DNA from: Rhabditoides inermis
Taxonomy: Eukaryota; Nematoda; Chromadorea; Rhabditida; Rhabditidae
Reading direction: 5' to 3'
Length of the DNA stretch: 64,000 bases
NCBI GenBank assembly: GCA_963966185.1
Contig: CAWZYM010000398.1
Location: 62,001-126,000 of the forward strand
Numbering within the stretch: position 1 is the stretch's first letter; each line of letters opens with the position of its first letter. Under the pieces are notes generated by a model that searched no databases, was not told the DNA's origin, and saw only the letters and a list, made by a program, of their open reading frames with translations. Below, one piece after another: positions 50,916 to 63,631 of the stretch. The translations under genes were made by a program, and so were the position numbers.

Positions 50916-52789
50916 CTGAAATAGTATTGTTATGCACAGAAAGTCGTGTAAAAAATCATGAAAAAAGTAGATATTCTAGTAAACGAGAGTGAATCAAATG
51001 CATATTGGAACAACACAACAATGATGGCAACTCGGAAGGCAATTAAGCAAATCGAAAGGCTGCCCGGTGAGTGATCAAGCAATATTTGTCCCTATTTGAG
51101 AGAGAGAGAGGGGGGGATGGAGAGGGTGAGAGAGAGACGCTATTAGATGCCTTAAAAGGGGCGCGAAAAAAGGCGGCATCAGAGCGGCAAATGGCATAGG
51201 GAAAAGGTGAATTACTAATTCAATCGCTGTCGCACTTCTAATAGCACCAGACACACTTTTTGCGTAAAATGAGCGACTGCCGGGATCACAAAACTATACT
51301 TAATGGTCTCCTAGTCAATAGGAGTACACGCGGACATTGAGATGTTGAGAACGAGATAGGGAGAGAGATGTCGACAGGTAGTTAATTAATTGCCGCGAGT
51401 TTTGAGCGAACAGCTGACTTCGCGCCTCTGCAGCCGAATTTACACTATGATAACAGACACACGTTTTGCAACGACAATATAACGCGAGTGACTCGAGTAT
51501 GGCGCCGGAATGCAGATGGGAATTGAGGCGTTGATTGGCTGCTCGTAGTTATATTGCATGTGTGTGTTACAAGTAGTGAGAGAGGGGCGGGGTCGCGCGC
51601 GCGCAGAGAGCATCGAGAGAGAGAGAGACACTCTACTCCAAATTGAACTGTCACTAACACGCATGGCGCGCACTGTTCGGGAATGAGAGAGACGCGCTCT
51701 GATCCTCTCCAACACGCCCACTCACTCGGCCCCCTCTCACTCAGCCTCAGCCACTCTCAAAATATGTAATATGCAATTCGAGCGCGGTGAACAGAACGAC
51801 ACACACACACAAAACTCCCGCCACTCCCATAATACGATGATTAAATCGCAACGCCAAAGCGCCGTGGCACATAGTCGTTTCGGAGGCTCAGCTCGCAATA
51901 GAATGTAATGAACCTGGTGACGTGCCCTACAACACCACAACCATCCAACATCGGGGCTGAGTTTAAGGGAATCACCGAAGAGTAATGCAAATCAAATTTT
52001 AAAACAGAAGCGAGTGGGCTTGTTTTCATTTTGGAAATGATTGCCTTCTGCAGCCAGAACTAATATGGGAAATTGGACTGGACATTACACTACATGTGCA
52101 ATAATATGTCCAGTGTAGAATGTGTGTGGCCGGAGATTGTGACCGGCAATTGCCTTTTACTTCTCTCTCTCTCCCTCTCTCACTCACTACCGCTCACTCG
52201 CACTCTAAATATGCAAATTCGTTATCGTGCCTCACACAACAGTGATATGAAACGAAGGGGATAGGCGAGAGATGGGAGCAAAGTGGACGCGACAGGCTGG
52301 CTGGCTGCAAAGTCTCGAAATAGGGGAGAAAAAAGTGACAGATGCTAAATTCTCGTCGCTTGGCGACCTTTCAATAATGAGAATATGAAACACTAACGGA
52401 CACACACGCACAGGTGTGATGCCATCGATCACGCACAGACTGAAATTCACACACACAAACACACTGAGAAGCGCACAATCACCGATTCTCACCCACAAAG
52501 TCAGAAATGTTCACTGATAGCTGCTGTATTCGTCATCACCCTGCACCACACATCGCTCACTTATTTCATACAATTCGACACAACATCTCTCTGACACGAT
52601 CGCGTATTTACATATATATATAATTAACACAATTGCGTGTGTGGAGGGGGGCGGGGTGCGATACATAAACATGATGAAGAGCGAGGGGACATAAATATTA
52701 TGCTAGTCGACGATTGTACCGTAGTGCTGACAGTAGATGGCCGCGGCTGATAGCAGGAGGGGAGAGGGAGAGGAAGGGAGGGGAGGAGG
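50916..52789. other. upstream region of the LMO-like gene
   Basis: About 1.9 kb between the LMO-like gene's first visible exon and the 3' end of the PH-PDZ gene, both minus. It probably holds the LMO promoter and any missing 5' exon. I could not identify a convincing upstream coding exon. Confidence 0.45.
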
Positions 52790-54906
52790 TCACTGGTTGT
52801 CCGCGGGCATGAAGCCGCGAAAATGCCGCAGTGCCTAAACCACGGGGGTCAGAATCTTCGGAAACTATTTTCAAAGTGATTCAACCATTCAACATGTTTT
52901 CATTAGAGGGCAAATGTAGTTTGAAGTAATTGGAAAATGAGAAAGCGCCTCGAAAATCATTTCGAGAGTAGTTGACTTGCAGGAAGAGTTTGGAGAGACT
53001 CATCACTACTTAACGAAGAATTATTAGCAGATTTGTTTCAGTTTTAATCTCAGCGTCAGCGTCTCCATCCGTCAGATTGTTACTGCCCGATCAAGTGGTC
53101 ATATAGAGATTGGTCTTGCAGCTAATCTCAAGCTTGAGAATTTCACATCTTCTACGGTATGCTGACTGGAAAAGTCCCGTGACCATATCTCCAGATTTAT
53201 TGCAAAACCGTTTAAAATTTTGGAATTTGGCCACGACGGCGGAAAATAAGAAATTTACAGAAATATTACGGTAATTCCTACTTCTACGTACTCCGTAGCA
53301 AAAATGATAAATACATTGGTCAGGAGGTCCTTAGCTAGCTATTGTTTTGTTCCATTTACAGAGGAGAGCAAGAGGCATATAGAGATTGGTCTTGCAGCTA
53401 ATCTCAAGCTTTCATCTGCTAGCACATCTTCTAGCGAGAATTTCACATCTTCTACGGTATGCTGACTGGAAAAGTCCCGTGACCATATCTCCAGATTTAT
53501 TGCAAAACCGTTTAAAATTTTGAAATTTGGCCACTACGGCGGAAAATAAGAAATTTACAGAAATATTACGGTAATTCCTACTTCTACGTACTCCGTAGCA
53601 AAAATGATAAATACATTGGTCAGGAGGTCCTTAGCTAGCTATTGTTTTGTTCCATTTACAGAGGAGAGCAAGAGGCATTCTTGTGAGGTGTTTTGGGTAC
53701 AAATCTCAAGTCAGGCCTCAGGCCCTAATTGGGTCCCACAGTTACAGTATACTCCCACCTTTAGCTGCTGTTTGAGTTCCTTGAAGAAATCGAGTGGATG
53801 CAGGGTGATCGCAAATTGAGTGCCGTCGTGAATCTAAATAAAATATAAAATAGTGAAAGGATAAGGAAATACTCACGGCGTCGAGTCGCTTCGAGAAGAC
53901 ATCGTTGGTAGCGAAGGGGGAGAGGCGTTTGCCATTCACGCTAGTGACAACCGCTGGGCTGGTCCTGAAGATATATCATTGAGTGTGAGAGAGAGAGAGA
54001 GGGAGAGAAAAAGAAAGAGAAAGAGAGAGGGAGACGGTTACCTCTCCGGATCGGTCATCGATGGCAGCTCAATGGGCAGTCCGCGACGACTCGCGATCGA
54101 ATCGTCTTCCAACTCCTTGATCTAAAAAAATAAAAGTGATAAGGAATCGATGGAAAGGCGGAAAGGCCAGAGAGAGCGAACCCACCCTGAGCTTCTTTTT
54201 GTGGAACACTATTCCGAGCGGTGTGGTGGGTTTGATGGGTTTGACGAGACTCGCCTCCACTGCCAACGGAGTCGGTCGCAACAACAGAGAGATCGGAGTG
54301 CCTGAACACGATTAGACAATTACTATCCCGAAGACTCGAAAGTAGTAATAAGCAGCTTTCTGATGCAAAAGTCACTGCTGAGTATCATTCTGAACTCTTT
54401 TGCCAGCAAAAGTAATGTTCGATTTCTTCAATACAATCATTGTCTCACCGGGCATGGACAGCGTGTAGAATAGCTGCGGCACGTGGTGGATACCCTCAAC
54501 CGGATGACCCTCCACCTGCATCAATCGATATCAATCAATACTCGCACATTATTCAATACCTCGATCAGCTCGTCGCCAAAGGAGAAGATACAGTTGAGCT
54601 GACGGTCGTGCGAGTCAGACCACCCCGCCACCCTAAAAGCGAGACCTCTTTATGATACAAAAAGGCACTCTGACATGAGGTACTTTCTGATATTTTTGCC
54701 AGCAAAAGCTGCAACAAAAACTCTGTGAAATAGAAACGAGTTGAACGTTGCCGTTGTATCAATTAAAAAAACACTCACCACACGCGTCCTCCCACATCAA
54801 CAAACAGAATGTGTTCGATGAGGGTGCTGAGATTGAGACTGGCAGTCTTCACGGGATAGGAGTGTGTGGAAGAGGAGGCAGATGAGATGGCACTGAAAGC
54901 AAGGGT

Positions 54907-54939
<33 letters not shown>

Positions 54940-57900
54940 AGCGAGCGAGCGAGAGAGAGAGAGAGAGAGAAGTGGAGAACATAAATAGACAAAGAGACCA
55001 CAGACCAGAGAGAGACCAGAGAGACCAAAGAGAGCGGAGAGAGCGGAGAGAGCGAGAGGATTGCCCACAGTTTCTTGAAGTCTACAGGCATGTTGTATCC
55101 GTTCCTATCGTCCTCATAGTCGTGTCGAGAGGGAGTGCCCGCCGCCGCAACAGCCGGGCACGACACGTCGTTCATCGAACTAAAAAAACTTTGTTTGGTG
55201 TATTTATATGTTATTATCACTTTCATGTACCATGTTTGATTATGATGTCTATTTTCTTGTCGGTGAAAATTTGTCTATCGTTTCTCCAGTATTCCGTACT
55301 CACCCTGACGAGGTGCTGGATATGGTGGAGGTGAGTGGTGAGTGGGAGACGGTGCTGGAGGAGAGCCGGCTCGGCGCGTCGTACACGCACTCGCCACGCG
55401 GCACATCGTACAGCGAGCCGCCCTGAACATTTATACATTTCCAGGTAGAATGTCGTCAGTATTGCGACTGGTTCCCTGCCGCGCTCGTCTTCTTCACTCC
55501 ACTACACCCACCGTGTCCGCCCTATGGCGGTGCGCTTCCGGATAGGCTTCGGGGCGACGCGGCGGCAGCGGCGGACGCAGAGTGACATGGCTGCAAGGAT
55601 TGTTTAGGATGAGGAGGAAGAGGAACACGCGACTCCTCACCCCGTGGGACTCTTGGGACACTTTGGCGACGCGACACGAAACGGCGGCGGTGAGTTGGAC
55701 GTCGACGGGCCTGTAATGTAGTATTATGTACTCTGTATATATGTTGCGATTTCTCGCAAGTCATATGCGGAAGTGTGAAACGCACCCATGCATAGTCGCT
55801 CGTAGGCGGCCGAGGGAGACAGCTGCGGGCTGGCCGGCATCTCGGTCGAAGACGTGCTGTGGCGGCGCGACGAGGACGACGGAGCGTCCAGGGACTCTCT
55901 GAGACAACTGATATTTGTTGCTTCCCATTTCCCTACCTGGGCGTGTGGGTGCGACTGGATTGGTCGAGAAGTGGCGGGGGCGACAGAGGCACCGGGTCGT
56001 CCAGCGAACACGCGATGGGAGACGACGGAGCCGTGGCTGCAAATGAACATAACACTGATGTTCATACATAGTTTGATGCGGTTACACACCATTTCCCTAA
56101 ATTCTGCGAATATTCACACAGACAACTCGTGTTTAGGCATAAGTAAAAGTGCAAACTCGCACGCGTCTTTTCATGGCTTTGCGAGGGAATGCAAATGAAC
56201 ATAAACCAGGGCGGCGAACGTGCAATCTGCGAAGAAAACGAGGTTGAAATACATGATTGATGGACGACAACTTACTTTTCTTGGGGAGCGGTCGTCCCTC
56301 GTAGATGTTGGATGGTCCTTCGAGCACTGCGAGTCGAGTCAGCACCGCATTCACACAGGACATCCACTCGCCACAGTCGGTACTGAAAGTAGCACTTCGT
56401 AATTGAAAAAAAGAGTCACAGTTCGCAAAAGTGGCAAGAGGGCGAGGGGAGAACTACCGAAACTCGCGACGAGCTACTCTGGCGAAACGGGCTGTGCCCG
56501 GGTTTCTTGGAGGGCGCCCAGCAACAACAACAGTGCTCTCACTCGTGGCGCATGTTTGCCGGAGCGAAATAAACTAAGACACCACACTGCCGAATTCATT
56601 GAGGGAAAGGTAGAGGAGAGGAGGGGAGAGCACAACATCATAGCAATGAGAGCCGACCGAGCACCAGAGATTGGTCTAGTCTGAGTTTGGGGGAATCCTC
56701 TCTCTCTCCCTCGCCGGTCGCGCCAACGCAAGTGCGCTTTATAGCTCCCAAACTGCACTGCGGCGAGGGAGAGGGGAACGAGGGAAACGAGAGAGAAAGG
56801 GAGAGAGGGAGAGAGGGAGAGAGGGAGAAAGGGAGAGAGGGAGAGAGGGAGAGAGGGAGAGAGGGAGAGAGGGAGAGAGAGAGATGCGCAGCCAAATGAA
56901 TTGAAAAGCAGCCCGAAATTAACGCAATGAGTGTCTCGCTGGCGGGTGGGGTGCGAACCTGAATGATTACTCGCACCAGAGACCGCAGGAATTAATCGGA
57001 ACCTCGAAACGGCGCCCCCGGAAGAGGCGAGGGTTCGAAAGAACGCGGCAGCGAAACAGGCGTGTTTGCAAGTGAATGACGCTTTGAGAAAATCTGACAA
57101 ATGGCGAATAGCACCAGCCTGAGGGATGTGGGAGAGGGCAGAGTTCGGTCCGCCTTCATTGAGACTGCGCCGCCCGAAATATGGAGAGAATATAGGCGAA
57201 TGGAAACGGAAATAGACACGTCTCTCTTACGCCCGGGCACAGCAGCGGCAAAACACGAAAGTGGAATGTGACACAGGGCGAGAGTAAGGCGCTGCAAATA
57301 GGCGCAAACGGCAAAATGCAATAAATACGACGAGGTACATTAGCGACGGAAAAAAGTAGACATCAGAAATCAGAAGCAAGCAGCAAACAAGAGACAAAAG
57401 ACAAGAGATACCTGTTAAGGGCGGCGAGTTCAAGCGGTTCAATGTCAGTGAGCTTGAATCCAATGACAAACGAGCGACACTCCGAGATGACGGGAGTGAT
57501 GAAGGAAGTGAACAACAGGTCGACGACCTGAACGAGCTCTCTCTAGCTTTTCCTCTCTCTCTCTCTCTCTATCTATCTCTCAGCATACAACTAATCTGGG
57601 AATTCAGTAGCGTACCTTAATGGGCTCGTGTTTCCTTACGTCCTCCTCCTGTCTGTACCACTCCAGGAAGGGGATGCGATCGTCGTGGATACACAGCGCC
57701 ACCCACAGAGCCTCCTCGTAGATGAACTTCTGGAAACCATGTACTATGAGAGATAAGAGAGATAAGAAGAAGTGAAGGAAGGAGATGCGAGAACCGAGAG
57801 ACGAGAGAGGAGGAGAAGGAGGAAGCGGAAGAAAGAAACAAAGATTATTAGTTAGCGGTACTTTTCTCTCTCACACACATTTTGCATCAATTATCATAGG

Positions 57901-58217
57901 CGGAACAGCGAGGGGGGAATCCCATGTCAATTTCGCGGATGGGGGATGTGATGAATTTCGGAACACGCGAGAGAGGAGACTAAATCCCGCGTGAGAAATG
58001 TGGCACTTGGGAGAGGGTGGTGGAGAGAGGAACACCCACCCACAACACGAGAGAGAGAGAGACGTCATTGTGGTTCGAGGTCAAAAAAGGAGGAAGCGAG
58101 AAGGCCAAGCTATCGCACTGACCAGCCGACCTTTTTTCGTAGCAGCGTCGCGGTTTTGCTGGGCTTTTTGCAGACGCGTTGTTGCAGGAGACTGTACTTG
58201 ACGATCTCCCGACTCAT
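52790..58217 (-). CDS. PH-domain adaptor with YDxP and PxxP motifs and two PDZ-like regions
   Basis: Not recognised by name. Eighteen minus-strand coding exons from ATG 58217 (MSREIVKYSLLQQRVCKKPS) to TGA 52790; 1686 nt, 561 aa, all phases consistent. Residues about 5-140 look like a PH domain split by introns (ALWVALCIHDDRIPFLEWY, CRSFVIGFKLTD, and the final helix with GEWMSCVNAVLTRL). Residues about 150-300 are Ser/Pro-rich with RPPLPPRRP (SH3-binding type) and the Tyr motifs YDVP and YDAP (Crk/Nck SH2-type sites), plus SIYEG-like NIYEG. Residues about 340-450 resemble a PDZ-like fold (FGDELIEVEGHPVEG, PISLLLRP). Residues about 440-545 are a second one (PLGIVFHKKKLRIKELE, VVTSVNGKRL). The end is ALRHFRGFMPADNQ. 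Overall it looks like a docking adaptor of the DOK/GAB/SOC-1 type but with PDZ-like rather than PTB modules. Confidence 0.75.
53100..53681. repeat. tandem direct duplication (~276 and ~302 bp) in an intron
   Basis: Unit 1 (53100-53375) and unit 2 (53376 to about 53681) are almost identical from CATATAGAGATTGG to GAGAGCAAGAGGCAT. Unit 2 carries an extra ~25 bp (CATCTGCTAGCACATCTTCT region) after CAAGCTT; otherwise only scattered mismatches are visible (for example CACGACGGC versus CACTACGGC). It lies in the last intron of the PH-PDZ gene. Confidence 0.9.
54906..54971. repeat. (GA)n / G-run / (GAGC)n tract
   Basis: GA tract interrupted by about ten Gs and GAGC units in an intron of the PH-PDZ gene. 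Confidence 0.85.
56789..56884. repeat. (GGGAGA)n minisatellite
   Basis: About 14 units of GGGAGAGA-type hexamer/octamer in the large intron (roughly 56372-57416) of the PH-PDZ gene. Confidence 0.85.
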
Positions 58218-59383
58218 TCCTAAAAAGGTGTTGCGTTATGATTCACAAAGAACGCGGCGACGGAAACACGAAAAAAAAACGCAGGCAGGCGACTACATAA
58301 ACCGCGAACAGCCACACAAAATGGAAGATCATATGACAGTGCGAACGAGTGAGTAATGGGAAAAGCGGGGGTCGTGGACGGGACGTTTCACAACTCTCTC
58401 CATCTCTATCACCGGACTCGCGAAATGTAAACGTTATCAAAAGCGCGGCGGCGAAGACGAAAACAATAAATTGGAGAGAAATTGAAATGAGCGACGTACG
58501 CCCGGCGGCAATCTAGCAAGTGCAGAGAGAGTGTAACAATCGCGCGGGAAACGCAAAGGATAGATAGGATAGATGATCCGGGGATGGTCAGGGGATTGTT
58601 TGCCGAGCTACAGGTGATCGAATGAAATTCAACGAGAGACGACTCGTGTATTGATCAGCAGGCGGGTGAGAGAAGTGCGAGAGTGAGAGAGAGCGTCGGT
58701 GAGTCATCGGATCGATCCTACCGGTTCCATCCTCGCGCAACCGCCCACTACTGCCCATCCACCATATATCGATCGCAACGATCAGCTGATCGACCCTTGT
58801 GGCGTTCGATCGATAGCTTATCGGATGTCGCGTCTGTGTGATTCACACTTGCATGTGTGAGCTAGCTGGGCGCTCCGCGACTCGCGTACTCTCTGCGCGC
58901 ACTCTCTCTCACCCAATCACCCTGCCATCATTTTCCCATCGCCGGCGAATGTCTCTCTGTTTATTTTCTGTCGGACAAGCCGCGGCGACCGCCCGCGCGC
59001 TTCTTCTCTCATCATGCGTCCGCCGTTTTGTTCGCGCTTTCAAGTGTTTGCCAGGTTTTACTCATTTCTCCTCTCGCGCCACGCTGCCGCCGCCTCGGTT
59101 GTAATTCATCCACCCTTCAAGTGGCGTGTATTCGTGTCTCGCGCATATTGATTTTGGCATAAGTTGTGGCTCTCTCTCTCTCTCTCTCTCCACCCTTCGA
59201 AGGGCGGGCGTTCCGTCGCTGATTCATACGCGCAATGCCAATCCCCGCACTCACTCGCGCTCACTGCTGCCAATTATGGACTCACTACTACTCGTTCACT
59301 CGCTCACTCGTCACACTTGCAGGTCTATGTGGTAATCAGTCGGGCTCTCTCCTCTTCCCCCACCACCACCACCACCACCGGCT
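58218..59383. other. divergent intergenic region between PH-PDZ and BAR-RhoGAP genes
   Basis: 1.17 kb, the probable shared promoter region. GC-rich near the BAR-RhoGAP start, with palindromic GATCGATCG-like stretches around 58710-58815 and a (CT)n tract at 59170-59190. No exon is supportable. Confidence 0.5.
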
Positions 59384-62300
59384 ATGGAACGTGCTAATAA
59401 GGCGATGCGGCAAAAGTTCCGCCGCATCGGACACAACCTCGCCAAGTAAGACATTGTTTTCGGCTCGCGCAGTAATCCACACCCTGATCCTTCCAGTTTC
59501 GAGAAGAAAGACGAGCTCGCCGAGGTCGTCGATGTCGACAACCGCAATCACAAGGTATTAGCTGTTTACGTGTTTTGTTTACCTGTGTTGTTTAGATGTT
59601 GTCGGCGCTGGCCGGATACCGAAAGAGCGTATGCAACTGTATCGTCACTGGTTACAAGGAGGAGCAACCCGATAAGAGGAAGGTACGTAGCTTTGAAGAT
59701 GATATATCTGCGAGTTATTGTTACATCACTGCCTCTCACACGCGACAGTGATCATCTTTCCTGGATGTGTTTTGTTTGAGTGTTCATCTGTTCATGTGTG
59801 TTCTGTTCAGAAGAAGTGCTCGGAGTGGGTGTTGGCGCAGGAGCTGCTCAGCGACTGCAAGGAGTTGGAGGCTGTGGGCGCGACGTGCCTCCCTCGCGTC
59901 CTCCGCGCCATCTCACACGCACTCGCCGCCGTCGTCGAGGAAAAGGTGCCTTTTTCATACTCACATTTCATGTTTGTCCTTTCTATGGTTCAATTACTAT
60001 CCAACTATCCTTCAGGTGCGATGCGAGATTTTGACTGAGCGACGCGTGGTTGAAGGCCTCACCAAGTTTGCCGAGGCTGATAAGACGCTCGCCAAGTCTA
60101 AGGTGTCACTATTCATTTCTTCACATGCATTGTATTATACTATTAGGAGCGCCTGAACACGGCAATGGTGGACAACGAGATCGCGCGGAAGGCGCTCAAC
60201 TCGAAGGACGAGCACCGGCCGGACCTGCAGGAGGAGTACGACTCGAGCACCCTCAAGCTCGACAGCCTCCGAGTGGGTGCCTACTGTACAGTGTATACTT
60301 GTGTCGACGTGTCGCTCCTCCATTTATATATTCATGTGATTCACGAACGAATGTGGCGCGACCGTGGTGTGGAAAAAGTCGACACGGCCGCCGCCAGTGA
60401 CTCATTTTGATAACGAGCTGCTGCGCGAACGCGTGACGAAAACAATCATAGACTCGAATCCCATGCACTGGTGTTCTCACAACAGATCGGGCGCCGCGCG
60501 TTGTTGACTCTCCCAGAGAGACGAACAGAGCGCTTTGTCCACGCGAGAAGTGCGTGACAACAACTGGAATGTGAACACATTAAGGGATGCGTGTTCTATC
60601 GATCAATAATCAATGTTGAGGACGCAACGATCACGGAGCTGTTTGCGATGGCGGCTCGCGAGCCCGAGATGGCCGCCGTATGCGCCGCGTATCTGGAGGT
60701 GAGCTCGTGAATCAAGGTTGTCAATCAGTGTTCAAATCTCGTCGTTAACTGTACCATGTCAGGAGCAATTGGAGCTGCACCGGTTCGCGGTGCGCACCAT
60801 CGAGAATGTGCTGCCCGAAATCAAGCGAGACATTGGTGAGTTTGTTGAGAAAGAGAGAGAGAAAGAGAAAGAGAGAGAAGGAGAGAGAGAGAATCCTCTC
60901 CAGCCAACTCTCGTGTGCGTCCCGTGTTCGGCGTCGACTTAGAGGAGCACCTCCGACACTCGGGCAGAAAGTGGGTTATACTCTTTTTTGTTTATGACAT
61001 GTTTGTACTTCTTTTGATTATATTTTCTTTGCACTAATTTGGTCATATAAATGATAAGTTACGGTAGGATATCATTTTGCTCGTTTTTCCTGGTGAAAAT
61101 AAGGGTTACGGTAGAAAATAGTTTCCTCTGATTGATCTTGCGAAAACATATGGATTACGAGATTAAAATGGATTACGATACTATATATTAGATTAGTTAT
61201 AGTAGATTGATATTGTGTAAAGTCATGTGAATGCAAATGCGATATTCAGAATCTCGCTGGTGCTGAACAAGTGCTGCGACATGATTCGCGAGACGGGCTT
61301 CAACGAGAAGGGTGAGTAGGCATATTGAGTTGTATCGATCACACAGTCTCCTCTTCCTAAAACGTATTTCTTTCCAATTCCCTTTATTTGTCCAGGTCTC
61401 TTCCGCGTGAACGGCAACAACACGAAGATCCGTCGCATGAAGGCCGCCTTCGACGCCGGAGAGATTGACGTGAGTGTTTTACGGTTTTGGCGAAGACTCA
61501 TTCTGCTACTGCACACCTTGCAGAACGACGCTGATGCTTACTTGATGGACCCGCACTCTGTGTGCTCTGTCCTCAAGAGCTACCTCCGAGAGCTGCCCGA
61601 CCCCCTCCTCACACACTTCCTACAACAGCACTGGTGCAGCGCCGTCAGGTAAGTACATTAATTGTTTTTGTAGGTTTTGTTTTCCAGACAGCATCTAGGT
61701 TGAATTTGCAGATTGGAGGGCGAGGCGCGAGTGCAGGAGATGGATCGACTGTTGCGAGAGCTGCCCTCTGCGTATAGGTGAGCTCCTCTTTTGAGTGATA
61801 GATTTTTTATCAATCAAAACCGAAATTTTCTCTATCTATCTTCTCTTGTTTATTTTTTTTTGTTTCAGAGACAACCTCGCTTACCTTGTCGAGTTTCTGG
61901 TGGAGATGATTCAGTACGAGAACGTCACCATGTGAGTTTTTAGTTTTTGTATATTTGCTTACTGGTTGTTTGCTACCGTATTGTGTTGGGAAATGGTGTG
62001 TTTAGGATGAGCGCCAGCAACTTGGCGATTGTTTTTGGTCCGAATCTGCTCGGCAACAGTGTGGAGACGGACAACGTGACCGGGTCGAAGGTGTTGGAGA
62101 CGCTGCTGCAGAACCACCAACGGCTGTTCTCGTTCAACTCTCTCCACTCGCAGCCCTCGCAGGCTCTCCATGTCGACACACTCTCGCTCAAGGGACGGTG
62201 AGTCTATCGTATTCTTGTCTCACCAGTCGGTACTCATTCGCTGTATAGAAAGCGTCACTTACAATCGGATCGGAACTGCGTTTATTTTATTGTTCCAGAC

Positions 62301-63631
62301 CCGACCCGTCGCCCATGTCGTCTCTCGGCTACTCTCCCAGTCGCCGACCGAAACAGCCCGCCCCCGCTCCGCCCGTCCAACTCGCACCAACACAGACGAC
62401 CCCGCAACAAGCCGCCCCGCCGCTGCTGCCCACACGACAGTCCCCGCCCACACAGACTCCGCCCACACAGACGCCGCCGCCGCGTGACAACCACTTCACA
62501 CCCACCCCGCCCGCCAGAAACTACTCGGTGAGTGCCATGGTTTGGGCGGGTTTCTGAGCCGGGAGTTTAGGGCGGTTCTTTGCGGCGGCCGCGTCACGAG
62601 TCGTACACGGAGGCCGAGATTGCCGGCACCCTCAACAGCCACAGCAACTCCAACGCCAGCAACGACAGTCTCAGGTAGGCGCTTGCACTTTACATCCCTG
62701 TTTTAATGTTATTGCTGTGTTATACCCCAGAGTATTATCTTGCATCGGGGGATACTTTTACCATTACTTGTCTGTAATTCTGTTAGTGTAACTGTTATTG
62801 TTTGAGCGAGTACGGTAGCGAGTCGATGTCTCGCAGTATGATGGCGGGTCTGGATCGGCCGCCGCTGCGACCGCCCCCTCCCGCCGCCGACAACAGGGCC
62901 TCCCTCAACTCCATCAACTCGCTCAACACTGTCAGTTTATTTGTTTTTTTCGAATTGCCGTGTATGCATTCGTTTTCAGGTGATCCGCACTCCGTCAGTC
63001 ATCTCCGTCTCGCCACAGAATCGACCAGTGTCGTACAATATGGCGGTGAGTTGAGAGAGGGAGATAGAGAGACATAGAGAGGGGGGGGAGAGAGAGTGAA
63101 GATAGAGAGAGAGGAGAAAGAGAGAGAGAGAGAGAGTTGTTCTCCAAGGTCGGCGTGGGTAGCGTGGTAGAGGTGGAGCCGCCGGTTCCAAAGCCTCGTC
63201 CCACTGTCAACGTCCAGGCCACCGTGCAAGCCATGAACAACCAGACGACCACACCGCCCGCCCCGCAAGTGAGGTATGTATCATGTTATCATTATCTTGT
63301 GTAATTTTCTTTATTGTTGGTATTGCTTTTATTTCACTACTCATAGAGAGTAACAAGGATATAGCCGTACCAATTGTTCTCACCCGAACACAAGAGTCTT
63401 GGATTATAGTGAATCGTGTGTGTTGTTGTATCCTTTGTGTTTATGACTGTTGTTGTATTCTTGATATCGGCAGTAAATGCAAATACCCCAATTTTCAGCA
63501 CTCCCCCATCAGTGCAGTCGGACGAGTCGAATCGTACAGTGGTGCAGGTGGTGCAGTTTGACCCGCCCGAGCGCCGGCCCAAACCACCCCTGCCCAACAA
63601 ACCCAAGGCGGACGAAATGACCAAACTGTAG
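59384..63631 (+). CDS. BAR-RhoGAP protein, RICH/nadrin (ARHGAP17/44) type
   Basis: N-terminal BAR domain plus RhoGAP domain plus long Pro-rich tail. RICH/nadrin proteins bind curved membranes and inactivate Rac/Cdc42 at junctions and in exocytosis. Exons begin 59384-59445, 59497-59554, 59596-59682, 59811-59945, 60016-60102, 60147-60272, 60621-60698, 60763-60835, 60904-60970, 61250-61311, 61396-61469, 61524-61648, and continue to TAG at 63631; about 700 aa. The BAR region starts KFRRIGHNLANFEKKDEL and is helical and charged. The RhoGAP begins PVFGVDLEEHL, has the arginine finger in GLFRVNGNNTKIRRMK, and continues YLRELPDPLL and MSASNLAIVFGPNLL. The tail has many PxxP stretches (RPPLRPPPP, RPKPPLPNKPK). 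It ends EMTKL, fitting a class I PDZ-binding motif, as ARHGAP17 does. Confidence 0.92.
62731..62766. repeat. weak copy of the ACCCC...GGGGGAT-TTTACC repeat
   Basis: TACCCCAGAGTATTATCTTGC followed by ATCGGGGGATACTTTTACC resembles the copies at 14669 and 37988. It sits in an intron of the BAR-RhoGAP gene. Confidence 0.35.

Noticed and set aside
53100..53681. Repeated units considered as a CRISPR array or satellite.
   Set aside because: There are only two long units with no spacer structure, in a eukaryotic intron; a simple tandem duplication explains them.
56474..57100. 208-codon minus-strand open frame.
   Set aside because: It spans the (GGGAGA)n minisatellite in an intron of the PH-PDZ gene; the exons on either side join in frame without it.
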